From positions 496,001 to 560,000 of the forward strand of contig NZ_BNEO01000001.1 of the NCBI RefSeq assembly GCF_014905415.1: a DNA stretch of 64,000 nt. Direction: 5' to 3'. The DNA is from Virgibacillus salexigens. GTDB lineage: Bacteria; Bacillota; Bacilli; Bacillales; Amphibacillaceae. This document shows positions 42,228 to 52,800 of this stretch, one piece after another; position 1 is the first letter of the stretch, and each line of letters starts with the position of its first letter. The notes beneath the pieces are model-generated. The model was given only the letters and a program-made list of their open reading frames with translations, had not been told where the DNA came from and did not search any database. A program made the position numbers and the translations under genes.

Positions 42228-43979
42228 TTATTCACCTAGTTCTCTTTGAATATTTTTCACTCTTTCCATATCTATCAATGGAAGAACAATTTGAATAGAT
42301 GCGCCCTGTGTCAGATTTGTTTTTTCTAAAGTAGCCGCTTTACCAAAGACGAGCTCTAGTCTTTCTTGTAAATTCCGAAGCGCATAACCATGTATACCTA
42401 TTTTTTCTGGATTGGTAAATCCCCATCCGTTATCGATTACATTAATATAAAGCGAGTTGTATGACCGATAACCATGAATCCTAATGATCCCTTGTCTTGG
42501 CAAGTCTTTAAATCCATGTTTAATACTGTTTTCTACTAATGGTTGGAGTAACTGTTTCAGGACATAGTTATCTTTCACATCATCCTGTACATTAATATAA
42601 AATTGGAGACGATCTCCTAATCTACTTTGCTGTAGTTCTAAGTAATTTTTAATATAGTTGATCTCTTCTTTTAATTGAACCCATGGTTTTCCGTTATTTA
42701 ACTTCATCCGAAAGATGGAAGAAAGCCGTTCAATTAGACGACTGGTTTCATAAGCATTCTCTAGCCTTGCTGTCCAGCGAATCATATCCAGGGTATTGTA
42801 CAAAAAATGTGGATCAATTTGACTTTGAAGCGCTTTTAATTCAGAGTCCTTTTGTTTTATTTTTAACCTATATTCCACATTTATATGATTTTGAATGGTC
42901 TTTACCATTTTGTTAAAGTGCATACCTAGAATTCCAATTTCATCTCTTGATTGTACATCTACACTTGCAGTAAAATCTCCGTTACTCACTTGCCATGTTT
43001 GTCTCGTTAGCTCAATAATTCTTCGAATATTCGATCTATAAAATCCAACAAAAGCAACAGCCCCTAATAAAACCAAGAGAATGATCATATTTCGAATCGA
43101 ATTGCGTACATGATATAGTTCTTGAACAACTTCTCCTTCATCAACCATGGCCACGGAATACCAGTTAGTGCCTTGTAATTCTTTTTTTACGACGAGATAA
43201 TTACTATCTTTTGTTTCCAAACGATACGATGATGCTTTTCCTTTTGTTACCCACGTTGCAAGTTCTGTTTCGGGATATTGCTTCCCGACCAGAGATGGAT
43301 CGGAATGCAGGACTACAGAACCTTCATTTGATAATACAAAATAACTCCATTTCGTTGATGAATCTTGGGATTCAATACTGCGATATAACTTCTCATGATC
43401 CAGGCGAATGCGAACCATACCTATTCGATTATTAATTTGGTTCAAATCGTTAATAGCCCGGGATACACTGATAACTTCTTTCTCTCCCTCCCATTCACTC
43501 GTTACATGGTAAGCATCACTCCAAAGTGGTGCTCCGCTTTTTTGAATGGCAGCTTTAGCTAATTCCTTCTCACCATTAAGAATGGGCTCGCCTAGATCTA
43601 AGATTGTTCCATCCTCCGCTTCTAGTAAAACGGATGAAACATAGGGTTTAGATATCATTTGAAATGTAAAATAGCCATTTATACCATCTACAGCATTTTT
43701 GTAAGCTAGTTGATGTGTTTCTGCTTCTGGTGTCATAAAAAATGTCCGAAACTCCTTATCATAAGTCATATAAGCAGTCATATTAGTAACTTCTTCTATA
43801 ATAGCGGATAAATTTTGTTCATTCTTCTCTAGATTCCCAATAATATCCTCTTTTGCCTGGTCCTTCAGTGCAACAGAAGTCTGATAATAAATGATAAAAC
43901 CAAATACAGTAGGCAGCGTGATTAACACGACAAACACTGTTATGAACTTCCGCTTTAATCCCCAATTCGGAATCATCAT
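42228..43979 (-). CDS. YesM-type sensor histidine kinase
   Basis: A 583-aa membrane kinase. A first helix near residues 12-32 and a second near 290-310 flank an extracellular dCache-like sensor of about 260 residues. HAMP follows (IIELTRQTWQVSNGDFTASVDVQSRDEIG). The His kinase domain has LQSQIDPHFLYNTLDMIRW (phospho-acceptor His) and HGFKDLP plus VIDNGWGF for ATP binding. It senses an extracellular signal, probably the sugar or the loaded binding protein, and phosphorylates the YesN-type partner. It sits directly after the permease genes. Confidence 0.92.
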   Translation of the reverse strand: MMIPNWGLKRKFITVFVVLITLPTVFGFIIYYQTSVALKDQAKEDIIGNLEKNEQNLSAIIEEVTNMTAYMTYDKEFRTFFMTPEAETHQLAYKNAVDGINGYFTFQMISKPYVSSVLLEAEDGTILDLGEPILNGEKELAKAAIQKSGAPLWSDAYHVTSEWEGEKEVISVSRAINDLNQINNRIGMVRIRLDHEKLYRSIESQDSSTKWSYFVLSNEGSVVLHSDPSLVGKQYPETELATWVTKGKASSYRLETKDSNYLVVKKELQGTNWYSVAMVDEGEVVQELYHVRNSIRNMIILLVLLGAVAFVGFYRSNIRRIIELTRQTWQVSNGDFTASVDVQSRDEIGILGMHFNKMVKTIQNHINVEYRLKIKQKDSELKALQSQIDPHFLYNTLDMIRWTARLENAYETSRLIERLSSIFRMKLNNGKPWVQLKEEINYIKNYLELQQSRLGDRLQFYINVQDDVKDNYVLKQLLQPLVENSIKHGFKDLPRQGIIRIHGYRSYNSLYINVIDNGWGFTNPEKIGIHGYALRNLQERLELVFGKAATLEKTNLTQGASIQIVLPLIDMERVKNIQRELGE

Positions 43980-44010
43980 ACATCATTCCTTGTCGTTTAA
44001 TTCTTCTATT

Positions 44011-44871
44011 CTACCCTTTTACCGCTCCGGCTGTCATACCCTTAACAATTTCTTTTTCTAAAAACAGGTAGAATACAACGATTGGAATTAAAGACATGGT
44101 TAACCCCGCCATCTGTGCTCCATAATTGGTTGTGAATTGCCCAGCAAAACTAGCCAAACCTAAAGGTAATGTTTGAAATGCTGGATCATTAATTAAAACG
44201 AGGGCGAAAGAAAATTCATTCCAATTGTAAATAAAATTTAGAATTACCACGGTAGCTAACGCTGGACGAGACATTGGTAAAATAATCGACCAAAAAATGC
44301 GAAACACGCCACATCCATCCATAATTGCTGATTCTTCAATATCTTTAGGGAATGCTTTCATAAAACTCGTTAGTAAAAAGATCGTGATGGGTAGGTGAAA
44401 CGCGATGTACGGAAAAAGCAGCGTTATCGGTGTATCTAATAAGCCCAAATCTCGCATCAATATAAACATTGGTACAAGCGTGGCGTGAATAGGAATTAAC
44501 ATACCAAAAATGAAGAATGTATATACTAACTTGCTCATTTTAAACGTAAATCGTGCTAAAAAGAAGGATGCAAGTGCTCCGAATAACACCGTAATTAGAG
44601 TAGCGGTAATACAAATGAAAATACTATTTCCAAATAGCACTCCTAGATTGGCTGTTTCCCATGCATTTACATAATTTTCTAAAACAAACGTATGTGGGAA
44701 CCCTAATTGATTTGTTAAAAACTCTTGTTCCGATTTAAAAGAATTAATCATCATCCACAAAATCGGATATGCATTAACTAGTGCAAATAGAAAAAGAATC
44801 AGATAAATGGACGTCTTTTTTATACTCCTTCTTGGATATAATTTAAGCTTAGATCTATTCAATAACTCCAT
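44011..44871 (-). CDS. Sugar ABC transporter permease (MalG-like)
   Basis: A 286-aa, six-helix permease. The EAA loop that contacts the ATPase reads EESAIMDGCGVFRIFWSIILPMSRPAL. It pairs with the MalF-like permease encoded just upstream (gap 17 bp). No ATPase gene is in the operon, so a shared MsmX-type ATPase encoded elsewhere must energise the system, as is usual in Bacillus. Confidence 0.92.
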   Translation of the reverse strand: MELLNRSKLKLYPRRSIKKTSIYLILFLFALVNAYPILWMMINSFKSEQEFLTNQLGFPHTFVLENYVNAWETANLGVLFGNSIFICITATLITVLFGALASFFLARFTFKMSKLVYTFFIFGMLIPIHATLVPMFILMRDLGLLDTPITLLFPYIAFHLPITIFLLTSFMKAFPKDIEESAIMDGCGVFRIFWSIILPMSRPALATVVILNFIYNWNEFSFALVLINDPAFQTLPLGLASFAGQFTTNYGAQMAGLTMSLIPIVVFYLFLEKEIVKGMTAGAVKG

Positions 44872-44888
44872 TAAGACGATACTCCTTT

Positions 44889-45761
44889 CTAAATCATCTT
44901 CTTTCCTAAGACTTTCGTGACAATAAAAATTAAGATTAGACTAAAAAAGAAGATAAAAACTGAAACGGCACTTCCATATCCGTAATTCAATTGACTAAAG
45001 GTCTCCTGGAACATATACAACGCCATCACATCTGTAGAATGGGAAGGCCCTCCATTGGTCATTACATAGATTAAATCAAAGGTTTTTAAACTACCGGATA
45101 TACATAAAATGATAGCTACGATGATGGTATCCCAGATCATTGGAATTGTTATTTTCCAAGTCGTTGCCCATTCTGATGCACCGTCCATTTTCGCAGCTTC
45201 TATTACTTCATCTGGTACATTTTGTAAGGCTGCTAGAAAAATAATTAAATAGAGACCAACAAATTGCCAAATCACTGTGACCAAGACGGCAATCATTGCC
45301 CACTGTGGATCACCTAACCAATTCTGTGCCAACTCACGAAGTCCGATAGATTGTAATAACTGATTGATCATGCCATTTTTTGAATTATACATGAGGCTCC
45401 ATGTTAGAGAAATAACTACCGTAGATAAGACAACCGGTAAAAACCCTATTGTTCGAAAAAACCTTACTCCCTTCAATTTGCGATTTAATAATAGAGCGAT
45501 TAATAGTGCAATTGGAATTTGACCTAAGACGGAGGCAATTACGACATAGATGTTATTTTTTACAGAGTTCCAAAATAAGGAATCCTGAAATAATTCCTTA
45601 AAATTATCCAGCCCTACAAAAGTCATCTCAGAGAATCCATCCCACTGCATGAAAGAATAATAGAATGATTGAATAATAGGATAAATGGCAAATAGAATAT
45701 AAAATAATAAAGCAGGTAACAATCCGATTATAATAATGCCTTTTTTACCAAGTAAATGCAT
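44889..45761 (-). CDS. Sugar ABC transporter permease (MalF-like)
   Basis: A 290-aa, six-helix permease. ATG 45759-45761 is used, after GGAGGCGAGAAGAAT. The EAA loop is EVIEAAKMDGASEWATTWKITIPMI, and LLPALLFYILFAIYPIIQSFYYSF and ALLIALLLNRKLKG are typical MalF-family segments. It forms a heterodimer with the MalG-like protein and takes substrate from the lipoprotein encoded at 45827-47098. Confidence 0.92.
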   Translation of the reverse strand: MHLLGKKGIIIIGLLPALLFYILFAIYPIIQSFYYSFMQWDGFSEMTFVGLDNFKELFQDSLFWNSVKNNIYVVIASVLGQIPIALLIALLLNRKLKGVRFFRTIGFLPVVLSTVVISLTWSLMYNSKNGMINQLLQSIGLRELAQNWLGDPQWAMIAVLVTVIWQFVGLYLIIFLAALQNVPDEVIEAAKMDGASEWATTWKITIPMIWDTIIVAIILCISGSLKTFDLIYVMTNGGPSHSTDVMALYMFQETFSQLNYGYGSAVSVFIFFFSLILIFIVTKVLGKKMI

Positions 45762-45826
45762 ATTCTTCTCGCCTCCTTCTCTGAAGAAGGGCTGCCAACT
45801 CAAGGCAACCCGAAAGTCATTTGCGC

Positions 45827-47098
45827 TTAATTTCCTTCTTCTAAAAGTGCTTGCATTTCTTTAGCCAACGCTTCGGGTGTTTTTTCATCCAACGTGATTG
45901 ATTGCAACCCATTATTTATCATATCTGTTAGGTCAGGAGTAAGCGTTGCGTCATATACGGGTGCCAATCCATTTTGGGCAAACCGATTCGCTTTTTGAAA
46001 TAAGCGAGGTACATCGTCATCCATTGGAATATCAGCCGGAACAATAATATTCGCTTGTGCTAATTGTTGATATAAATCTTCTGCATAAAAATATTTCAGA
46101 AAGGTAAAAGCGGCTTCTTTTTCTTCATCATTTAATTCACTGTTCAAGGCAATTCCACCTCCAGCTACTCCAGCTATCTTAGAAGGGTCTCCCTCACCAC
46201 CTGCAAAACTAGGAAATGCAGCAACTCCGATGGAATCTGGATCGTCTACACCTTCTAAAATTGGTCCAATTGCCCAAGAACCAGCCAAATGCATCGCTGT
46301 TGTTCCATTAATAAATTCACTTCTTGCTTGAGCTTCATCTATCGTATTCATATCTTCGTTAAAAGCTTGTATTTCTGTTAACTCTTTAATTACTGTTAAG
46401 GCATTTATAAATTGATCGTTTTCAAATGTTTCTTCTTTACTTAATACATTCCCTAAGAAATCACTTCCTGTATAGCGATCAGCAATCGTTGAAATATAAA
46501 TCGATTGCAGCGGCCAAACAGATTTGTTACCGAGTGAAATTGGTGTTTCTTTGTTATCATTTAACATACCAATTAATTTCTTTAGTTCTTCGTAAGTAGA
46601 AGGAAATTGTTCATAACCTGCTTCTTTTAATTTATCCTTATGATAAAATATGAGACTTGTCTCACTTATGTTAGATGGAATAGCATAATAATTACCATTA
46701 ATTGCATAATCTTGTAAAATTTCATCCGGTATTATGTCTTTCCAATTATCTACTATAGAATTAAGTGGTAATAAAACTCCTCCTTCAGCTAACGGAGCTG
46801 TTCGAGCCCCAGGCCAAACTCTCATCATATCTGGTAGTTGTTTCCCAGCAGCTTGTGTACGGAGTTTTGTTTCATATTGATCATGCGGAATACTTTCCAT
46901 CTTTATAGTAATATCTTCATGTTCCTCGTTAAACTGTTTGATAATGTCTTTATATACAGTATTTTCTGGACGATCCTCCGTCCAATCATTCCAAAGGGTT
47001 AACTCAATTCCTCCATTTCCCGAAGCCTCTTCTCCCCCGCTACAAGCTGCTATAAACATGAAAAACAACCCGACAGTTAAGCTTAATAACTTCTTCAA
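45827..47098 (-). CDS. Sugar ABC transporter substrate-binding lipoprotein
   Basis: A 423-aa extracellular binding protein. The signal peptide MKKLLSLTVGLFFMFIAACS ends in a lipobox whose Cys is lipidated. The mature protein has the family-1 solute-binding fold (ELTLWNDWTEDRP...DIIKQFNEEHEDITIKME; NGTTAMHLAGSWAIG). It captures an oligosaccharide or glycoside. It is the first gene of the operon running to the ROK kinase at 38279. A cre site lies between the likely promoter and the start codon. Confidence 0.92.
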   Translation of the reverse strand: MKKLLSLTVGLFFMFIAACSGGEEASGNGGIELTLWNDWTEDRPENTVYKDIIKQFNEEHEDITIKMESIPHDQYETKLRTQAAGKQLPDMMRVWPGARTAPLAEGGVLLPLNSIVDNWKDIIPDEILQDYAINGNYYAIPSNISETSLIFYHKDKLKEAGYEQFPSTYEELKKLIGMLNDNKETPISLGNKSVWPLQSIYISTIADRYTGSDFLGNVLSKEETFENDQFINALTVIKELTEIQAFNEDMNTIDEAQARSEFINGTTAMHLAGSWAIGPILEGVDDPDSIGVAAFPSFAGGEGDPSKIAGVAGGGIALNSELNDEEKEAAFTFLKYFYAEDLYQQLAQANIIVPADIPMDDDVPRLFQKANRFAQNGLAPVYDATLTPDLTDMINNGLQSITLDEKTPEALAKEMQALLEEGN

Positions 47099-47115
47099 TT
47101 TCCATACCTCCCTTT

Positions 47116-47129
47116 ATTAAGCGCTTACA
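47116..47129 (-). promoter_or_regulatory. cre-like site in the leader of the sugar ABC operon
   Basis: On the minus strand TGTAAGCGCTTAAT matches the ideal cre TGTAAGCGCTTACA at 12 of 14 positions, with a perfect core. It lies about 20 bp before the binding-protein start, a road-block position for CcpA. Confidence 0.7.
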
Positions 47130-47237
47130 TATATCTTAACAAGATAATAAAAGACGATATATCCTATAAATCTATAAAATTATCCGATTTTTTCAAATTA
47201 TTATTCAATGAGGAAAGCTCAAAAATACCTCATAAAA

Positions 47238-47266
47238 AAAAGCCAAGCATGTAAGCCTTGGCTTTT
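47238..47266 (-). terminator. Terminator of the ROK copy B operon
   Basis: A 10-bp stem (AAAAGCCAAG / CTTGGCTTTT) ends in a run of T on the minus strand, separating the ROK/membrane-protein pair from the ABC operon. Confidence 0.85.
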
Positions 47267-47276
47267 AGAAATAGAA

Positions 47277-47546
47277 CTAACCTTTATTTAAAGAATGAAA
47301 GATATAATAGATTACCGTACCTAAGATTAAGGAAATAAACAGCCCCATGATCGTAGCTTCAGATTCAAATGTGTTCCCCCTGATATTGATGGAATACAAG
47401 GAAAATTGAAACATCGTCGGACTTGAAGAAACAGAAGTAGAGCCCATTAACCGGATGATGAATGGAGCACTAAAAACAATCAAAACATATATGAAGACAA
47501 AGCTTATTCCCAATTTGAGTGACTTCCATAAGACGGGCATTGGCAT
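47277..47546 (-). CDS. Small two-helix membrane protein, unknown function
   Basis: An 89-aa protein. One helix is near residues 10-32 and another near 62-82, with a Ser-rich loop between them. It follows the ROK kinase copy B by 15 bp and precedes a terminator, so it is probably co-transcribed with it. No family is recognised. A ribosome binding site (GGGGGAATG) is close to the start. Confidence 0.55.
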   Translation of the reverse strand: MPMPVLWKSLKLGISFVFIYVLIVFSAPFIIRLMGSTSVSSSPTMFQFSLYSINIRGNTFESEATIMGLFISLILGTVIYYIFHSLNKG

Positions 47547-47561
47547 TCCCCCTTTCTTTAC

Positions 47562-48467
47562 TCAATTTATATCTAAAATATCCAATTCCTTTTCTCTCAG
47601 AAACCCATACACACTTCCGAGAAGATTGGCATGTTGTCGGAATGCACAAGTATTTATCATTGGCTTAACCGTAGAATCTTCAATTAATTCAATGATATGA
47701 GTAAGTTTTCCATCAATTCTGTCTACCAAATCGTTTCTTTCACTTATTCCCCCACCAATAAGAATAATCTCAGGATCATAAATATATTGTAAATTATAAA
47801 TTCCGAGTGCAAGGGAATGATAAAATGCTTCTAAGGCTTCGATACATATAATGTCTCCCATATCGGCCATGTCAAAGATTGCCTCCCCTGTAAGGTCCGA
47901 GGCATCCAATTGTTTTTGTTGGGCAACCTTTTTTACTAAAGCTTTCGTAGAGGCAATTTGACTCCACGTTGCACCGTTCTCAGAAGTTTTTGTCGGAATT
48001 AACATATATCCAAATTCTCCACCATGCAAATTAGCCCCTCTATGAATCAAACCATCTTTGACAACTGCTCCTCCTATCCCAGTTCCAATGACAACGACAA
48101 GCACATCTTTTCTACCTTTGGCAGCGCCTTTCCATATCTCAGCATAAGCAGCACAATTTGCATCATTCTCCATATACACAGGCAAACCAATTCGTGCCTT
48201 CAGCATTTGCTTTATATTTGGTCCATGTAAATACGATACAGCACTAGCTCCTTGGATAAGCCCTTCATCAGTTACCGCACCAGGACAAGAAACTGTCAAA
48301 GCCAAGGTATCAGAGTTTTGTAAAATATACTGTTCAATTAAAAGGAATAGTTCTTCTAATGTCTTCGGTGTTTTCTCTTTATGATGTTTGAGAATTTCTC
48401 CAGACTCATTCACTATTCCTTTTTTAATATATGTACCACCAATATCCAAAGATATGTATTTATCCAT
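47562..48467 (-). CDS. ROK-family sugar kinase, copy B
   Basis: A 301-aa kinase nearly colinear with copy A at 38279-39181. Shared blocks include SLDIGGTYIKKGIV, SAVSYLHGPNIKQML, MENDANCAAYAEIWKGAAKG, VVVIGTGIGGAVVKDGLIHR and NLQYIYDPEIILIGGGISER. Like copy A it lacks the zinc-binding CxCG motif found in most ROK proteins. It is upstream of and in the same orientation as the ABC operon but separated by a terminator. The pair most likely arose by duplication, perhaps with divergence in sugar specificity. Confidence 0.86.
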   Translation of the reverse strand: MDKYISLDIGGTYIKKGIVNESGEILKHHKEKTPKTLEELFLLIEQYILQNSDTLALTVSCPGAVTDEGLIQGASAVSYLHGPNIKQMLKARIGLPVYMENDANCAAYAEIWKGAAKGRKDVLVVVIGTGIGGAVVKDGLIHRGANLHGGEFGYMLIPTKTSENGATWSQIASTKALVKKVAQQKQLDASDLTGEAIFDMADMGDIICIEALEAFYHSLALGIYNLQYIYDPEIILIGGGISERNDLVDRIDGKLTHIIELIEDSTVKPMINTCAFRQHANLLGSVYGFLREKELDILDIN

Positions 48468-48749
48468 CGATGGCCGCCCCCCCTGTTTCTTTTTTTTTCA
48501 ACTATTATATCATTCAACTATTATAAAAATTGGATTTTTCAGAAATCAAAATCAACCTTTTGATGGTAATGAATTTCATATCATGACGTTAATCTTAGAA
48601 GGGAACATCAATGAATTTTATTTAGATGCAGCAAGAAGAAAAAGCCAAGCTTACGCATTGCAGCCCTTGGAATCGTATATCTTGGATGTTTAAACAGGAT
48701 CGCTCTTTTGGAATAAGGAGAAAAATTTGCCTGAAGTTTAACCAGCCCA

Positions 48750-49634
48750 TTAATCTTCTGTTGCTGGAAGTAATTGTTCCTCTAATACATATGCTTTTGC
48801 AGCTAGCGTTTCTTCCTCTTTTAATAATCGAAATAAACCTCTCATCACAAGTTCATCTGGTTTTGATTTTCTCGATTCTTCTGATATCCGATCCGTTACC
48901 TCAAAGTAGTAAGTAGCATTTCGAAGTTCATGAATCCTTTTATACAGCGCTTTCCACGCACGTTCTCTGTCCTGGAACGATGTAAATGCTCCGTCTCGGT
49001 CCATTCCTACAGAAAAAGGGCGCATCATCTCATCGTCTAAAAACGGCACACTGTTACCTTGGAGAAAATCCTTCGCTAGAATATCAATCTGTCTTACGAT
49101 ATGTTGACCAAGCCCCTCCGGAGGAAGCACATTTTCTGAAGAAATGATAAGTCCCATATACGATGTATAAATGGATTGTGTCATCCACATTAAATCCCAT
49201 TTGTAAGGCAAGATACTTTCACCATATAAATCAATTAAATTCTGTTCCAGCCAGTTAAATAATCGCCCTCTCATCCGATGGTGTAATCCCTGAAGCTTCT
49301 CACTGTTTTGAGCTGACTCCCCACGGATATGCATTTTCATATACGATTTATACTCTAATATTCCTTCGAATTGAACTTGAAACTGTTTAGCAAAACGTTT
49401 ATAAGGTGGTAAATTATTATCCAAGCCTACTACAAAAGCACGTTCAAATACAAGCTGTTGATAATGTTCGTATATCGATATAATTAGATCTTCTTTTGAT
49501 GGGAAAAACGAGTATAGCGAACCTTTTGATACACCAACATTATCTGCGATTTGCTGCATCGATGTACGTGTGTATCCATATTCTGCGATCAATTCAACAG
49601 CTGCTTCTAATATTGCTTTTCTTTTATCCATCAT
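48750..49634 (-). CDS. TetR-family repressor
   Basis: A 294-aa regulator. The ATG 49632-49634 follows GAGGTGA. Residues about 3-55 are the TetR helix-turn-helix (RKAILEAAVELIAEYGYTRTSMQQIADNVGVSKGSLYSFFPSKEDLI). The C-terminal domain, about 230 residues, is longer than usual and helical. It is divergent from the RND pump at 49900, and a 16-bp palindrome lies between the genes. It should repress the pump until a drug or lipid-like inducer binds. Confidence 0.9.
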   Translation of the reverse strand: MMDKRKAILEAAVELIAEYGYTRTSMQQIADNVGVSKGSLYSFFPSKEDLIISIYEHYQQLVFERAFVVGLDNNLPPYKRFAKQFQVQFEGILEYKSYMKMHIRGESAQNSEKLQGLHHRMRGRLFNWLEQNLIDLYGESILPYKWDLMWMTQSIYTSYMGLIISSENVLPPEGLGQHIVRQIDILAKDFLQGNSVPFLDDEMMRPFSVGMDRDGAFTSFQDRERAWKALYKRIHELRNATYYFEVTDRISEESRKSKPDELVMRGLFRLLKEEETLAAKAYVLEEQLLPATED

Positions 49635-49793
49635 GCTCACCTCAATGTCTTCTACCACTAGAATACACTACTTGTCCAGTAAAATGATAGTCACAAACAG
49701 GGACCAGCACCTCTTATAGCAGCATTCCCTCTTCACTTATGTTTACACTATATCTTTTTTTAATAAGTAAAAAATGAATGATTAAAACAAAAA

Positions 49794-49809
49794 ATGACTA
49801 TATAGTCAT
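49794..49809. promoter_or_regulatory. Perfect 16-bp palindrome, probable TetR operator
   Basis: ATGACTATATAGTCAT is a perfect palindrome in the divergent tetR/RND intergenic region. An extended -10 candidate (TGGTATAAC, 49842-49850) lies about 35 bp downstream in the direction of the pump gene. Confidence 0.65.
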
Positions 49810-49899
49810 AAACATCTATACTTTATATTGCAATAAATATATGGTATAACTAATACCATGTTGACCAAACAGTCTAAAGATCAAAAAGGAGGCTGGCAC

Positions 49900-52800
49900 A
49901 TGCTGAAATGGATCTTAGAACGTTCGAAGCTCTTTATTATATTTATTGTGTTATTCGTCATTGTTGGAGCATTTACATTCATTCAACTTCCACAACGCGA
50001 AATTCCAGAAACACCTGTAAATATCGGTACCATCAACACTGTATACCCTGGTGCGACGGTGGACACAGTTGAACGGTCCATTACAAATCCTATTGAGTCT
50101 TCACTCCGATCAATTGATGGCATCGCTGAAGTAACTTCATCTTCTTCAGCTGGCTTTTCTAACATTGTTGTCGAAGTTGAAGAAGGAGAAAGCAAGAAAG
50201 AAGTATTTGGTGACGTCCGGCAGGCTGTATCGAGTTCTTCTGCTTCGTTTCCAGAGGAGGCACTGGAGCCAGAAGTTAACGAATCAACGTCAAAAATGCC
50301 AATCGTTTCCTATCACATTACAAGCGATAATCGCGATAACCTGCTCTCTCTTGGAGCGGAATTGAACCAATGGAAAGATGAAGTACAAGAATTATCAGGT
50401 GTTTCTGGTGTAACCATCAAAGGATTGCCTGAAGAACAAGTTTTGATTAAATTAAAGCAAGCTGAATTAAAAGAGGCTGGTTTGAACGTGACTGATGTCC
50501 AAAGTGCCATTAATAATGAGTACTATCCAACTCCTTTAGGAAAGCAGCAAATGAATGATGAAGTTGTCCAGCTCTCTGTTGAAAACTATGATTCGCTCGA
50601 CCAGATGAATGAACTATTCGTTGGTAAAAACACAGAGGGGGATGCTGTCTATTTAGAAGACATTGCTAGTGTTGAAGTGAGTTCAAAGGAACTTGAAGAT
50701 ATGATTACATTTGAAGGTAACCCTTCTGTATCATTCACTGCTTATGTTAAGTCAGGAGAAGATATCCCAACCGTTGATGAGCGGGTAAGCGATAAAGTGG
50801 CTGAGCTTTCTGAAAACCTGCCTTCAAATGTCGAGCTCGTGTCGTATTATTCACAAGCATCTATTGTAACGGATATTTTTGATGGGCTATTCCTATCTCT
50901 TGCTATTTCTGTTTTAGCTGTGATTGTTGCTGCATCGCTTGGACTTTCTGGATCAGGTGCACTTGTAGTGGCACTTGCTGTTCCAATATCCGTTCTTACT
51001 GGTTTAATACCATTACCATTCACAGATGTTGACCTTAACCAAATTTCTGTTATTGGCTTAATTATTGCACTAGGAATTATCGTGGATGACTCTATCGTTA
51101 TTAATGATAATATTCAACGTAGATATAAACTAGGTGATAAAGGACTAATTGGTACTACCACTGGGGTAAAAGAGATCTGGGTATCGATTGTAACCTCTTC
51201 CCTGGCAATTGTATTTACTTTCCTACCGCTGGTCTTCCTGTCAGGTGGAAATGGAGCATTTATACGCGCATTGCCAACCGTTCTTATTACTACAATTATC
51301 GCATCCACACTTGTTGCCCTAATATTTGTGCCAATTCTGCGTTATTTCTTAAATCGTTGGTCTAAGAAGCCGATGTCTGACGCACCAGGTCTTCTTGGAA
51401 AACCCTTAAATAAGCTTGCTGATGTTTATGCAGATAAACTCTTAAAGAAATTTTCAAAAAAACCGATGCTTGTCTCCATTCTTGGGCTTGTATTTACAAC
51501 GGCCATCTTTGGATTGATTGTCTTAACACCATTTGAATTCTTCCCACCAGCTGATAAGGAAGAAGTAACCGTAGATATCACACTTCCAATTGGTACACCA
51601 ATTGAAGAAACACATCATACGCTTCAAGACATTGAAAAAAGATTAAAAACAGATGACGGTGTGTATGAAACAGGTGTCTTCACAGGAACTGGGACTCCTG
51701 GTCTCTTTAATAGTTCATTGTCAAGCACTGGAGAAAATACCGGACAAATCGTAGCTAGAGTCGACAAAAAAAATCAAACAACCCAAGGGCTGATTGACGA
51801 TTGGACAGATACACTCCGAAATGAATACCCTGATGCTGAGATTTTTATGGATACTATTCAGCAGGGACCTCCCGTAGGGGCTCCAGTAACAGTTACCGTC
51901 AGTGGGCCGGAAATCAACAAATTAATTGAACTGAGAGATAGACTTACGAAGGAAATAGAAGGGCTTGAAACAGATATTGTCGTAGATAATGTAGGTGATT
52001 TTGAACCTTCTATAGAATATGTACCTGATCGTGGTGCACTCGAAGATAATGGAATTACCGTCAATCAGGTTAGTCAGCAAATTCGACTTGCGACGGAAGG
52101 TATCCCATTAAAAGCATTCGATAATGGTGTCGTTGAACGTGATATGAATATTGTATTAGAAGGAAATGAAGGTAAGGTTGACCTTTCAAAACTTGAGGTT
52201 CCAGCAGCATCTACAGATGGAACACCTGAACTCATTTCTTTAGATGAGCTTGTCACAACAGAGGAAACGGAAAAGCTTCAGAAAATCCCTCACATTGATG
52301 GCGAACGCTCGATTACACTTCGTGCCTTCCCAGAAAACGAGGAGAATTATGAGGCAAACGTAACCGATATCGTTGAAAATCAACGTAATCAGCTTGAGAA
52401 CGATGATTACAGCATCACAATAGGTGGAGAAAATGAAGCGCAAAGTGATTTCTTTGCCGAAATCACCGTACTCTTCATCATTGTACTGTTCCTAGTATAC
52501 CTGTTAATTGCTTTTCAATTTAACTCACTTTCGTTACCGTTCCTCGTACTTGTTGCGGTTTACCTGGCAATCTCAGGTGCGATTCTTGGTTTATTCGTCA
52601 CGCAAACACCAATTAGTTTCCTTGGTGTTATGGGGATGGTTTCACTTACTGGTATTGTAGTGAGAAACTCCATTGTGTTAATTGAATTTATTGAACAAGC
52701 GCTGAATAGAGGCATGAATGTGAAAGAAGCTGTGATTGAATCTGGACGCGTTCGCTTACGCCCGATTCTTCTAACCGCCATCACATCAATTGTTGCCCTG

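Noticed and set aside
48468-48749. Coding potential between ROK copy B and the TetR gene
   Set aside because: Two overlapping plus-strand ORFs have no ribosome binding site and no domain; they overlap the 5' end of one gene or the 3' end of the other.
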